Assembly: GCA_963575745.1 (NCBI GenBank)
Contig: CAUYUJ010019949.1
Coordinates: 1 to 64,000, forward strand
Direction of reading: 5' to 3'
From: Prorocentrum cordatum
Taxonomy: Eukaryota; Sar; Dinophyceae; Prorocentrales; Prorocentraceae
Length of the DNA: 64,000 nucleotides
Under the pieces are notes generated by a model, which searched no databases, was not told where the DNA came from, and saw nothing but the letters and a program-made list of their open reading frames with translations. This document shows positions 32,471 through 43,129 of the stretch, one piece after another. Each line of letters begins with the position of its first letter. Position 1 is the first letter of the stretch. A program made the translations under genes and the position numbers.

Positions 32471-33026
32471 TTCTGCCGCCTCGAACTGCCACGCGGCGAA
32501 TCTAATAGGTGTATTCCGAATGCAGTATTCGGTTAATGCTTTAGGCATTGCCATGTGACAGGTGGCCCATCGATGACTTCCGCAAGACATCAAACATAGC
32601 CGACGGATTCCCGGAGTTCCATGGGTTCCTGACGGTTCCCTTCTTGGACTCTCTGAAACTCTTGTGGCTTGAGGCTTGCATGGTTGTCGAGAATTCAGTT
32701 GTTGAAAGGGGTGATGAGGAGGGGGGGGCTTCGGTTTGGGGGGTCCAAAGGGAGAGGGATGAGGGACTTAGTAGCTGCTCTTCCATTCCCCGCCATGTTC
32801 TTGGTGTGTCTGGCCAGACGGATTCCCGGGACCATGGCGTGGAGGAGTTCGAGGTAGGTAGGGTAAGGTTGAGGGAGGAATGTGGAGGAAGGGTCGGAGG
32901 GGTCTTGGTCGTCATCGTCACCGTCGCAGCCTTCATCGTGGACGTCGCTCTCGTCTATGTCGTCGTCACCGTCGCCGTCGCGCGCGGCGAGCACAGAAGG
33001 CTGTTGGTTTTGTTCGTCCTCCCCCG
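32471..33026. other. Unassigned
   Basis: A plus frame (32548-33039) and an opposed minus frame overlap here. The former has a hydrophobic C-terminal stretch produced by GTC-rich DNA. No domain is recognised and neither is called. Confidence 0.4.
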
Positions 33027-33200
33027 CGTTGCAACATGACGGGTCGACCAGAAAACGAGTTGTTTCCACTCATTTGCGCTGTCACGTGACCAGCAGGGTA
33101 GAATCGTATCGTTTCGCCCCCAGGCTTTGTCACGTTTCGACCGTCGACGCAGACGACGCCGACGGTGACGACGCCGACGGTGACGACGCCGACTGACCAC
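33027..33200 (+). repeat. Dispersed repeat, copy 2, ending in GAC/GCC triplets
   Basis: Partner of 29393-29525. The copy is followed by GACGACGCCGACGGT units at about 33146-33195. Confidence 0.6.
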
Positions 33201-33650
33201 GATGACGACGACCCACGGCGTCGACCGTTTCCTGGGGGCGCGCTTCTTGGTTTCTGGTGGGGGCGCTCCCTCGTTTCTGTGGGTCGTTGCCTCTCGCTCT
33301 CGTGGGTCGTGCCTTTACCCTCCCAGGTTGAGTGTCCAGCTTTACCTGGGTCGCCTCGTGGGATTCCAGGGCTTGTAGTACTTGCCAAGTCCTTGGGCCA
33401 CGCTCCTGGGTTATAGGTCACCCGGATCTGTACAAATCTCGTCGCACTTGCGCGGGGGACGGTATGGGCCTGGACCGTTTTGCGGCTGCATCGTCGTCCG
33501 CGTGCCCCTTGCTTCTCTAGGATGGCCGCCCATCTGTTGGCGGGCGTGGGGGGGAGGTCGGCCGAACGCTCGTCCCCGTTTCGCGCGCGATCCCTCCCCT
33601 CCCCTCCTGGTCCCCCCACCCTCGGGCCCCCCTTCCGCTTCCGTCGTCTC
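33201..33650. other. Unassigned GC-rich segment
   Basis: Open frames on both strands without recognisable domains. No repeat array is seen. Confidence 0.4.
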
Positions 33651-34320
33651 AGAGCGTGCAGAGGTTGGGGAGGGAGAAGCACGGGAAGGAGGATGAGGAG
33701 GACGAGGGGGAGAACAGGAAGGAGGGGGAGAAGGAGGGGGGGAAGCGGAGGAGGAGGAGGAGGAGGAGGAGGCGGAGGAGGAGGAGGAGGAGGAGGAGGA
33801 GGAGGAGGACGAGAGAGGGAGTGGATGGGCAGGGAAGGAGGAGGCAGGACGGTGACTGCAGAAGGAGGAAGGGGGACAAGGAGCAGGAGGAGGAGGAGGA
33901 GGGAAGGTGGACGAGGAGGAGGAGAAAGGAGGGAAGGTGGGAAGGTGGGAGAAGTGAACGAGGAAGGAGGGAAGGAGGAGGAGGGCGAGGGAGAGATCAG
34001 GGGGGAGCTCCCCCTCCTTCCGAACGGGGGGGCGTAACCGTCCTGCGCCGACTAGGTACACTGGCAGCCGGGAGCTCCGCGCGGGTTTCGCGCTGCCTAG
34101 GGGGCGGGGAGTCGGATCGCAGTATGGAGGGAGCGAGGAGGGAGGAGAGGGAGCGAGGCGGGAAGGGGGGCGGGTGGGCGCGGGAGGGGCGAGGGGGTGG
34201 ACGTCGAAGGAGGGTGGATGCGGGTGGGAGGAGTGGGGGTTGGATGGACGAGGGGGAGGAGGATCGGGACGACCGAGATGGGTGCGGAAAGAACGGGCAC
34301 GAAGACTAGCAGAAGTTCCT
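33651..34320 (+). repeat. GGA/GAG-rich purine tract
   Basis: GGA and GAG triplets with GGGAAGG variants, the purest part being about 33748-33810. Glu/Arg/Gly-rich frames across it are artefacts. Confidence 0.88.
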
Positions 34321-34324
34321 GTTC

Positions 34325-34625
34325 ATTTTGAACAGGGCTCGCTGTCGGCGTCGCCGCGGACCTTGTCCATCTGAGGTTGACGGCCGCCTGCCCCACAGCG
34401 CCCGCTGTCGGTTTGGGACAACATTGTTTGGTTGGGCATCGTATTCAATTGTTTCGTACCCAGTTTGGGCGTCCAAAGGTGCGAAGGAGGGGGGGAACGG
34501 GAGGGAGGATGGGGGCCGAAGCAATAGCGTCAGACGAGGGCTCAGCATGTGCATGCGACCATCTTTCGCTGTCCGAGGGCCCTCGTCCGAAGCGACACCG
34601 CAATGAAGCGTGACATGTTCGTGCC
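34325..34625 (+). repeat. Dispersed segment shared with 59.24-59.40 kb
   Basis: TTTTGAAC, GCCTGCCC, CGGTTTGGGACAACATT and TTGGGCATCGT occur in the same order here and near 59238-59320. The function is unknown. Confidence 0.5.
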
Positions 34626-34979
34626 ACAGTCAGTCGAGATACGATTGCCAGTCTCTGGGGGTCCAAGGAGTACCAGAGGACTGGAGGGACGAGAGGGCAA
34701 GTGATCGTCCGAACCACGATTCAGGACAAGAAGCCAGCCTCGGGGCAGGGGTCGGGGCTCCCCAGGACCCCGCATGGAACAATGATACATCGCATCTGTG
34801 CGCAGGTAGCTAAGCGCGTTGATGCAGGAGGATCCACGTGAGATGGTGGGGGGAGCCCACGGGGACCACCGCGAGACTCAGAAAAGTAGGCTACTCGGAT
34901 GTCCAGCGGAGGGTTGTCCCACGGGGACCACCGTCCACGAAATGTTTGAGGCTTATGCCGACATGGATGCGGGTGCTGC
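34626..34979. other. Unassigned
   Basis: A short direct repeat of GGGGACCACCG (near 34858 and 34921) is the only structure noted. Confidence 0.4.
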
Positions 34980-35345
34980 ATATGATCCTTGCCACTGAGG
35001 CTTTCGGTGGAGCTTCCCTTTTATGGGGCCACGAAACGTGAGACGGGTGTGCCGAAATTGGCAGGGCACGGTATGCGAACCTTGCCATTGAGGCTTTCGG
35101 TCGAGCTCCTTATGGGGCCCGAGTTCTTTATGGGGCCGCGAATCGTGTGAGGGGTGTGCCGATACGGGCGAGGAACCGCATGCGAACTTTGCCATTGACG
35201 CCTTCGATGGAGCTCCTTGTGAGGTCACGACGGGACGTTTTAGGAATGTGCCGAAATGGGCTGGGAACCGCATGGGAGCCCTGCCACTGGGGCCTTCGAT
35301 GGAGCTCCCTATGGAGCCACGGCGCGTGTGATGGGTGTGCTGGCA
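34980..35345 (+). repeat. Tandem repeat of about 100 bp
   Basis: About four units share GCCATTGAGGCTTTCGGT-like, GGAGCTCC, TATGGGGCC and GGTGTGCCGA blocks. It is the plus-oriented relative of the array at 28930-29310. Confidence 0.75.
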
Positions 35346-35599
35346 TGGACGTGCAGAGGGCAGAGACAGGGATGGGAAGAGGGATGAGGAGGAGGAGGTG
35401 GAGGAGGGGGACAGGGCGCTATGTTTTCAAAACGAGGGCCAAACACCACAGGATGGTTGGGAAAAAAGCGTGAGGAATTCATGGTTGATGCTTGTTTTTT
35501 GGTGGGGGTTATCCCACATTGTTTTCTTGCGCCCTTTCAAAGGACACCTTGGATTACAATAAGAATCTGCGCGTGCGTCTACACATCCGAATTCGTTGT
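35346..35599. other. GGA-rich stretch then unassigned
   Basis: A short GGA-rich part (35375-35415) is followed by sequence of lower GC content with no recognisable gene. Confidence 0.4.
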
Positions 35600-35990
35600 T
35601 TCTGCGAGTTGTGCATTGATTTCCCTGGTGTGGGTTGCACATCGAATCTTTTCTCTGGCTTCACAAATTGATGCCTTGCGAACGAGTGAAAGGTGATGTT
35701 TGTTTTGTTGTCTGGATCGCAAATGCATTTCCGTTGTTTGATTTTGCAATCAGGCAGTTCTGTTGTTGTCGAACGTTCACATTGATTTCTGCTGTGCGTA
35801 TTACGCATCGGATATTTCTGTCTGGCCTTATCATAACAATGTGGATATCACGTTCGCCTATAGAATTCAAATGGATTATTGTAGCGGAGCGTCGACCACA
35901 ATATGCGATATGTGATGACACCATGCAACGCAACACGCAGCGAAAGAAGAAAACAACTCATAATAACAAAACGCGGGAACGCCGAGACAG
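35600..35990. repeat. AT-richer island with a diverged duplication
   Basis: Two segments about 175 bp apart (near 35605-35665 and 35778-35840) share CATTGATTTC, GTGCGTATTACGCATCG-like and TCTGGC blocks. The base composition is clearly lower in GC than the surroundings, suggesting a different origin. Confidence 0.55.
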
Positions 35991-36720
35991 ACAGTCGCCC
36001 AGGAGGAACCTAGAACCCCTTATTCCATTAGGCCACGTGTAAGAGCGGACCGTCGTCAGAGTGACCTGTGGTGCCTGCCCACAGGGGTCCCGCATGCCAT
36101 GGCCTGAGCGTTCGGTAGGCTCCTTGTTCTCGCCACCCTTTATGTACAGCTCCGCCGTCGAGAATCCAAATGCCCGCGCCGGAACCAGGAGCACTGCGTG
36201 CTTCGCGGCGGCGTCCTGCGCGTTCGCCAGACGCACCGCGGCCCTGACGCTGGCCCGGTCGGCCCCCGCGCCGCGGCCTCTCGCCCCCTTCCCCAGGGGG
36301 GTCGTGCCGGGCGCACCGGCACCCTCTCCTTCCCAGGGACGTTCGTACTGGGTGCATTGGCGCACCCCCCATGATTATACAGTGGGGTGGGGGGTTTCTG
36401 TGGGAGCAGGGGGGGGTTTGTGGCAAGGGGGAGATGTCCAGAAGCCTCCATGGATGTATTTCGTCGTTCGTCGTCGTCGTAGGGCGCCCCCCCAGCACTC
36501 CAAAGCACCCTGAATGCTCGCACGCGCTCCCCAGGAGCTCCCACATGCGCGCTCCCAGACGCTCGCATCCCAGGCCGGCATCCCGGAGGGTTTCGTGCCA
36601 GGCCGCATGCACCAACGGTGCGTCCCGGGAGGTTGCGTGCACCACCCGGGGTTTCATGCCGGCCCGCACCGCACCGGTGGTGCCAGCGGTGCTTCTTGGT
36701 GGTATTTCGTGCATTTGGGG
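35991..36720. other. Unassigned
   Basis: A minus frame of 228 codons (36714-36028) spans it but is rich in Arg, Gly and Pro and has no domain I know. A cluster of GCATGC/GCACC palindromic words lies near 36590-36695. Confidence 0.4.
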
Positions 36721-36850
36721 GGGGGGCTCTTGGTGGCCTCTTAGGGGGTTTAGGGGCCCTCTTGGGGGCTCTTGGGTGCCTCTTTGTGGCCTCTTAGTGG
36801 CCTCTTGGGGCCTTCTTGGGCACTCCTGGGATTTATATGTTCTTAAACAC
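36721..36850 (+). repeat. Helically phased CTCTTGGGGC-type block
   Basis: TCTTGG words at 10-11 bp spacing over about 120 bp. Confidence 0.65.
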
Positions 36851-37442
36851 GCATGGCTTTTGTCCCCCCCCCCGTATTCAAGAGCAACGTTTTCTTTCCG
36901 TTGTGGTTATAGTTTTTGTTCCCGTTTCGCGAAATGTGGGCCACCGTTTTCTTTCAGGTTTGAATGCCGTTTTTGATTCGCTTTCAATGACAGTCTCCTT
37001 TCCGTCTTCAGATTTGGAACCGGGTTGCGCCGTGCTGCGCCGTTTTTGCTTGTTTCTGCAACGTGTTCAACGTGTTTTCGCATTCCCCACAAACGCCGGT
37101 CATGTTTGGGCAATTTCGACACCCCATGTTGGCATTGCGTTCTCTTTTAATTATTGGCTCGAGCACGACGCTTTTCCTCCGTTTTGGGCCACCGCGTTGT
37201 TTCCATGTTGGTAGATCGCAACCCCAAAAGCGGAAAACGGAACAAACACACGCCCCCAGTTTTTTAAGAACAAGGAAGTCTTGGGAGCCTTGGAAGGTTT
37301 TTTCCCCAACCTTCCTGTGTTGGGTTCTCGTTTTGAATAGAGCAGTGTGGTCGCCCCGTCATTGCTCCTCCTCCCCTCTCCTCCCCTCCTTCTCTCTTGT
37401 TTCCTGTGTTCCCCTCTCCTCTCTCTCGTGCCGTCGGGCTGC
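36851..37442. other. AT-richer unassigned segment
   Basis: No domain was recognised. The right end is a pyrimidine-rich tract (37355-37430) abutting the 103-bp satellite. Confidence 0.45.
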
Positions 37443-39180
37443 GATCTGCGCAACTGTCGCCACTTTCGTGGGCTCCTGGGAAGCCCAGCGGAGGCACGTC
37501 ATAATTTCGCAGATCACCTCCGGACCTCGCCGCCCCCATGGGGGGCTTGCGATCTGCGCAATTGTCGCCATTTTCGAGTGCTCCTGGGAGGCCCCGCGGA
37601 GGTACACGCCACGCGGATCACCTCGGTACCTCGCCGCCCCGGGGGGCTTGCGATCTGCGCAATTGCCGCCACTTTCGTGGGCGGCTGGGAGGCCCAGCGG
37701 AGGTACGTCCCACGCTGATCACCTCGGGACCTCGCCGCCCCCTGGGGGGCTTGCGATCTGCGCAATTGTCGCCACTTTTGTAAGCTCCTGGGGGGACCAG
37801 CTGAGGTACGTCATACGCGGAACACCTCGGGACCTTGCCGCCCCCTGGGGGTCTTGCGATCTGCGCAACTGTCGCAACTTTCGTGGGCTCCTTGGAGGCC
37901 CAGCGGATGTACGTCCCACGCGGACCTCTTCGGGACCTCGCCGCCCCCTGGGGGGCTTGCGATCTGCGCAATTGTCGCCACTTTCGTGAGCTCCTGGGAG
38001 GCCCAGCGAAGGTTAGTCCCACGCGGACCACCTCGGGTCCTCGCCGCCCCCTGGTGGGCTTGCGATCTGTGCAACTGTCGTCACTTTCGTGAGCTCCTGG
38101 GAGGCCCAGCGGAGGTAAGTCATACGCGGTTCACCTCTGGACCTCGCCGCCCCCTGGGGGGCTTGCGATCTGCGCAATTGTCGCCTCTTTCGTGGGCTCC
38201 TGGGAGGCCCAGCGGAGATACGTCATACGCGGACCACCTCGGGTCCTCGCCGCCCCCTGGGGGGCTTGCGATCTGCGCAACTGTCGCCATTCTCGTGGGC
38301 TCCTGGGAGGCCCAGCGGAGGTACGTCATACGCAGATCACCTCGGTACCTCGCCGCCCCCTGGGGGGCTTGCGATCTGCGCAATTGTCGCCACTTTCGTG
38401 GGCTCGTGGGATGACCAGCGGAGGTAAGTCATACGCAGATCACCTCGATACCTCACCGCCCCGTGGGTGGCTTGCGATCGGCAACTGTCACCACTATCGT
38501 GGGCTCCTGGGAGGCCCATCGGAGGTACGTCCCACGCGGAGCACCTCGGGATCTCGCCGCCCCCATGGAGGGCTTGCGATCTGCGCAATTGTCGCCATTT
38601 TCGAGTGCTCCTGGGAGGCCCCGCGGAGGTACACGCCACGCGGATCACCTCGGTACCTCGCCGCCCCGGGGGGCTTGCGATCTGCGCAATTGCCGCCACT
38701 TTCGTGGGCGGCTGGGAGGCCCAGCGGAGGTACGTCCCACGCTGATCACCTCGGGACCTCGCCGCCCCCTGGGGGGCTTGCGATCTGCGCAATTGTCGCC
38801 ACTTTTGTAAGCTCCTGGGGGGACCAGCTGAGGTACGTCCCACGCGGATCACCTCGGGACCTCGCCGCCCCAGGGGGTCTTGCGATCTGCGCAACTGTCG
38901 CTACGTTCGTGGGCGGCTGGGAGGCCCAGTGGAGGTACGTCCCACGCAGATCACCTCGGTACCTCGCCGCCCCCTGGGGGGCTTGCGATCTGCGCAATTG
39001 TCGCCATTTTCGTGAGCTCCTGGGAGGCCCAGCGGAGGCACGTCCCATGCGGACCACCTCGGGATCTCGCCGCCCCCTTGGGGGTCTTGCGATCTGCGCA
39101 ATTGTCGCCACGTTCGTGAGCTGCTGGGGGGCCCAGCGGAGGTACGTCCCACGCGGATCACGTCGGTGTTGCCTCTTCAG
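37443..39180 (+). repeat. 103-bp satellite array, 17 monomers
   Basis: The word GATCTGCG or a close variant recurs 17 times from 37443 to 39091. Almost all intervals are 101-104 bp. Each monomer also has CGCCGCCCC, GTCGCCACTTTCGTGG and GAGGCCCAGCGGAGGTACG blocks. Monomers at 37551, 37652 and 37755 match those at 38578, 38679 and 38782 at a constant 1027-bp offset, forming a ten-monomer higher-order repeat. Frames across it are not coding, since 103 is not a multiple of three. Confidence 0.95.
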
Positions 39181-39539
39181 CGCAGCGCGTTGCTGAGTTA
39201 AACCGATATTCTGGTTTAGCCCTCGCCGCCCCCCGCTTTTGTGTTTCTTTCAACGCTCTTGTGCTTCCATTTTGTATGTTTGCTGTTTCTCGCGATGCTG
39301 CTATCTTCTGAGTTCAGTCCTTAGATCCCTTCTTGCGCACTGCGGGTCCTTCTGAATGCCAGTCAGCATTGAGTGGTCCTGAATGGAAATGCCACGTGTA
39401 TACAAAGGGTTGGGTACATCTCAGGGTAATTCAGCACAAGTAAGTCTTGGTAGCCTTGCAGGCCTTCTTGGAAACATGTTGGAGGACATCGATCACAGAA
39501 GGGGGATCATTCATTTGTGCTTCCCCATATAGCCCCTAA
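39181..39539. other. Unassigned
   Basis: No gene or repeat array recognised. Slightly lower GC than the satellite. Confidence 0.4.
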
Positions 39540-39930
39540 CATCGTCTCTTGGGGCTCTCTGCGGACGCTCTTGAGGCGATCCTGGGCGCTCTTAGTGCCG
39601 TCTTGGAGCTAATTTGGGCCCGTCCTGGGACTATCTTGGGCCCTTTTGGAGTCATCTTGAGGCCTTGGAAGGTCATCGGATGCGAACAAGCGAGACGGCA
39701 AACATCATTATTTCTCTTTCATTAACATTGTCGAGAAGGGTTGTGGCCTCTTTGGGGACGGCCTGGGGAGCCCCCGAGGCCACTTGGGACCGTTTTGGAG
39801 CGGTTAGGGAACCTTCTTGGACGTGAGCAATCTTGCGCTAGCTTGAGCCATCTTGGATGCCATCTTGGGCGTTCTGCGGCCCTCTTGTAGCCAACTTGTG
39901 CTATCTTGGGCCCTCTGACCGCTCGCCGCC
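39540..39930 (+). repeat. Helically phased TCTTGG block
   Basis: TCTTGGGCC, TCTTGGAG and similar words recur about every 10-11 bp, broken near 39690-39735 by a short AT-richer insert. Confidence 0.65.
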
Positions 39931-40015
39931 CCCCCCCGTCCAGGAGAGGAGGCGCCCTGAACCACCTGCGCCCTAAAGGGCGTAGGTGGGACTATGAGGG
40001 GGGATGGGACGAAGG

Positions 40016-40120
40016 CGAGGAGCAGCTACATCAGCAGCAGCATCATGAGGATGAGGAGGAGAAAGGGGAGGAGGAGGAAACCACGACGAGGGACGCACAG
40101 AAGGGCGGAAGGAGGAGGCA
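40016..40120 (+). repeat. GAG/GGA-rich tract
   Basis: Purine-rich with GAGGAGGA runs. Confidence 0.8.
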
Positions 40121-40350
40121 CTGGAGGCCCCCAGAGGCCTCACCGGCCCAGAGGGGCCCAGAATAGGCCCAGAGACGCCCTGAAGCCTCCTCTCCTCCTC
40201 CGATGCTCGATCCTCCCCATTTGGGGAGGCAGCGACGGCGGGCCCCGATGTGGTCGAGCAGGGCGCCGGCCGTCGCAGAGCGGGGCGTGCGATGGGCGCC
40301 CCATCCCGCAGGTGCCCCACGTGCAGCCGCACCCGCTGGCGCCTCCTGCC

Positions 40351-40396
40351 GCACACGGGGGCATGCGGCGCGCGCTCGCGGTCTTGCCGCCTCCTC
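40351..40396 (+). repeat. 46-bp direct repeat, left copy
   Basis: Starts GCACACGGGGGCATGCGGCG and recurs at 40596-40642. The pair flanks a TCC tract. Confidence 0.85.
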
Positions 40397-40520
40397 CACC
40401 TCCTCCTCCCCTTCCTTCTCCTCCTCCAGCTCCTCCTCCAGCTCCTCCTCCTCCTCCTCCTCCTCCTCCTCCTCCTCCTCCTCCAGCTCCTCGTCCTCCT
40501 CCTCCGCCTCCTCCTCCTTG
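40397..40520 (+). repeat. TCC-rich tract with CCAGCTCC interruptions
   Basis: TCC runs with periodic AGC triplets, between two 46-bp direct repeats. Confidence 0.92.
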
Positions 40521-40595
40521 AGGTTCCTGGAGGTCCCCGAGGTCCCGGAGGTCCCAGGCGGGCTTCCGGGGCCCAGCTCCCCCCGCCCAGAGGCC

Positions 40596-40642
40596 CGCAC
40601 ACGGGGGGCATGCGGCGCGCGCTCGCGGTCTTGCCGCCTCCT
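40596..40642 (+). repeat. 46-bp direct repeat, right copy
   Basis: Matches 40351-40396 with one extra G. Confidence 0.85.
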
Positions 40643-40895
40643 CGTTCCTTCCTCTTCGCACATCGAGGGCCTCTTCGAGGAAAGTAGGGCGGTGGGTGTC
40701 TCTCTGCTCTGCTCACTCCTCTGTGCTCTCTCGAGCTTGCAGAGTGGGTGGGAGGTCAGCCTGGCGCTCATACCTCGGCCTGACCACGACGACGACGACT
40801 TGTCCCGCACTTCCGGCGCATGTGGGAAATCCGTAGATGACAGTGTTTCCCCGCGTGGGCCCCAATCAGTAAATAGTTGTGCACCGGCTGTGCGA

Positions 40896-41075
40896 GCTAG
40901 GTGGTACAAGCTTTGTGGTGTAAGCTACGTGTTTTAAACACGTGTGGTGTAAGCTAAGCAGTGCGAGTTTTCTTGCGTAGATGCAGTGGTTCAACCTACG
41001 TGGTGTAAGCTACGGGTGTGGGCTATGAGGTGCACGTTGTGTGGTTTAAGCCTGTGTGTTAGCTATGCGGTGCAA
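40896..41075 (+). repeat. Degenerate 20-bp repeat (ACGTGGTGTAAGCTA)
   Basis: About nine loose copies of GTGGTGTAAGCTA, including a palindrome ACGTGTTTTAAACACGT at 40928-40944. Confidence 0.7.
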
Positions 41076-41179
41076 CACACACACACATACATACATGTAT
41101 ACTTATTCATGCCGACACGCATTACGCATGCATGTGTATGTAATGTTTCGGGATACATCTTCGGCGGCTCCCAGCGAAG

Positions 41180-41808
41180 TACCCCGACTCCCCATGGCGG
41201 CTCTGGGCTTCCGTATCTTGGAACTTTAAGTCGGTCCGGTTTTTCTCATGGATGTTTCTAGTATTTCAGAGCGTTGGACTTTCTCCGACGGTGTTTTGCT
41301 CAGCTGGGGTCCTCCAGGGGTGTCAACTCTCTGGATCACTGCAGGCCCTTGCTATGGACCCTCTCGTGACGTTGCTCTCCCAGGCCCCTTGGCGGCCCCA
41401 GGAGAGACACCACAGGGGCTCTCTTGGAGGATTCGCGGATGATGTAGGTCGGGTGATGCCGTGCGTGACAGATGTTGTGCGTGTTGCTTTTTTTTCTTGA
41501 CACCTAAGAGTTGTGCGCTGCTCAAGCTGCAAACAGCCGGATCTGGGCGTACTAGTTCCGCTCTGGGCAAACTGCGCAGAGGTCATCCAAACAATCCGAG
41601 ATTACGTCCAATGTGGACACCCCGCTGGTCAGTCTTCAAAATCGCTGGCCACACCTTTTACTTAGGCGTTGAGTTAGGACCAGCAGCCACGCTAGACACA
41701 GTAGTGGTTTCGGTTCAGTGCAACTTCACTGCCTTGCCCACTCTCTCCAACCCAGCCCAACTGTCCCCCGTTCCGGCCTTGATTTGTAGGCTCGAGCATA
41801 TGGCGTAA
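41180..41808 (+). pseudogene. Non-LTR reverse-transcriptase fragment (FADD type)
   Basis: Two overlapping plus frames carry ordered reverse-transcriptase palm motifs. The first frame (41192-41500) shows a degenerate motif A region (WNFKSVRFFSW, near 41219), motif B (LQGCQLSGSLQALAMDPL, near 41312-41365) and motif C (GGFADDVG, 41432-41443 for FADD). The second (41461-41808) continues with the YLGVELGP motif typical of the region after motif C. The catalytic Asp of motif A is replaced by Asn, and a frame change separates the halves. Flanks give no full element. It differs clearly from the RT at 53-55 kb, so it is a separate lineage. It would have copied element RNA into DNA at the target site. 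Confidence 0.75.
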
Positions 41809-42780
41809 CACGAGCTCCTGAGAATCCCGCCGGACAGTTTCAGCCTCTCGTTTCAGCCTCCTTCACATGCTCGTGCCGCCCGCCATCGGCGCTTGAACGA
41901 GCACGCCATTCAGTGGTTCAGCCCCGGCAAATGTGCACAAGGAAGCATGTGGCATTTGGTTTCAGCCAGTTATGCTTGCCACACTTGAGCACATGGTGCT
42001 TGAGCTAAAATGGTTGCGGTCCTCGTCCCCCTCGCCTGCCTCCTCATCCTCGTCCCCCCTCTCCTTCTCCCTCCTTGTTGTTCCTCCTTCTCTCTCGCCC
42101 CCTCGCTGAGGCATGTTTCCCACGTCGCTCCTGCCCCCCCCCTCTTCAGAGAGATCCGTGCGGGCCGCTACTAGCCAGCTCCGTCCGAGGTTTCTGGTTT
42201 TCAGGAGCTGGGCACTCCGATAGTGTGGCATGAGAGCGTCACGTCGGAAGGAAGGATGGAGACCAGAGCATGAAGCATGTCAGCCACGACTGCGGGGGTG
42301 CTGTGATCTTGTACCCCTCTGGGGAGGCCCAATATGCTGGACATCTCTCTTCGAGAGGTCGTCGATACGATGGGTTTCCCCATGGTTGTCGGTAACAGGA
42401 GCCCCATTAGGTCTGTCTGGATGGAGGCCATCCTGGGGCAATATGGAAGACCACTTGCGAGAAGCTTCGGCAAACAAAGGCATCGAGTGTTCTTTCCTCA
42501 AGTGCAACGTAGTGTCACGTGTCCCCCGCTATGTCTTGCGAGAGCATTCGGACTCCTTCTCCATTGGAAGCCACGTCTCCCCGACCGCGGTGGAGGTGTA
42601 CCTGGCACATGGGAGCAGCGTGAAGTTGGTGAATAGAACTCTGCTGCAGGCCTGGGACCTTCTCTCTCGCCCCCTCGCCCCCAACATGGCACGCTTTCGT
42701 TGTCATGGGGTACTTGCCTGATGTCGTTGATCAGAGGTGTTGCGCACATGTTGTGCCGTCTTCGCTTAAGCTCCATGTGT
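41809..42780. other. Unassigned, mixed coding-like frames
   Basis: Frames on both strands (plus 42230-42721 and 42334-42636, minus 42473-42201) have ordinary composition but no motif that I recognise. It may be the decayed 3' part of the RT element upstream. Confidence 0.35.
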
Positions 42781-42789
42781 ATGCGTAGA

Positions 42790-42889
42790 GAGGGAGAAAG
42801 AGAGAGAGAGAGAGAGAGAAACTATGACCATAGAGAGAGGGGGGAGAGAGAGCGTGTGGTATGTATGTCTGTCTGCCTGCCTGCCTGCC

Positions 42890-42933
<44 letters not shown>

Positions 42934-43062
42934 GGTCTGTCTGCATGTCTGTATGTATGTATGTATGCATGTATGTACGTACGTACGCACGCACGTACGT
43001 ACGTATGTATGTATGTATGTATGTGTATGTGTATCTCTCTCTCTATATATATGTGTATACGT
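42790..43062 (+). repeat. GA, CTGT/CTGC, GTAT/ACGT and TA simple repeats in series
   Basis: GA run at 42798-42822, TCTG tetranucleotides about 42868-42945, GTAT/TACG tetranucleotides with palindromic ACGTACGT about 42950-43030, then CT and TA. It is a compound microsatellite. Confidence 0.93.
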
Positions 43063-43129
43063 ACACATATGCTGGGCTTCGGCCCATCCCGCCACTGCGA
43101 GGCGGACTGTGGGTATCCAGTCTATTGGA

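Noticed and set aside
36028-36714. Minus frame of 228 codons
   Set aside because: Arg/Gly/Pro-rich composition expected of GC-rich non-coding DNA, with no domain and no matching copy.
42201-42776. Opposed coding-like frames near 42.2-42.8 kb
   Set aside because: Both strands are open with similar composition and no RT, endonuclease or other motif could be seen, so neither is called.
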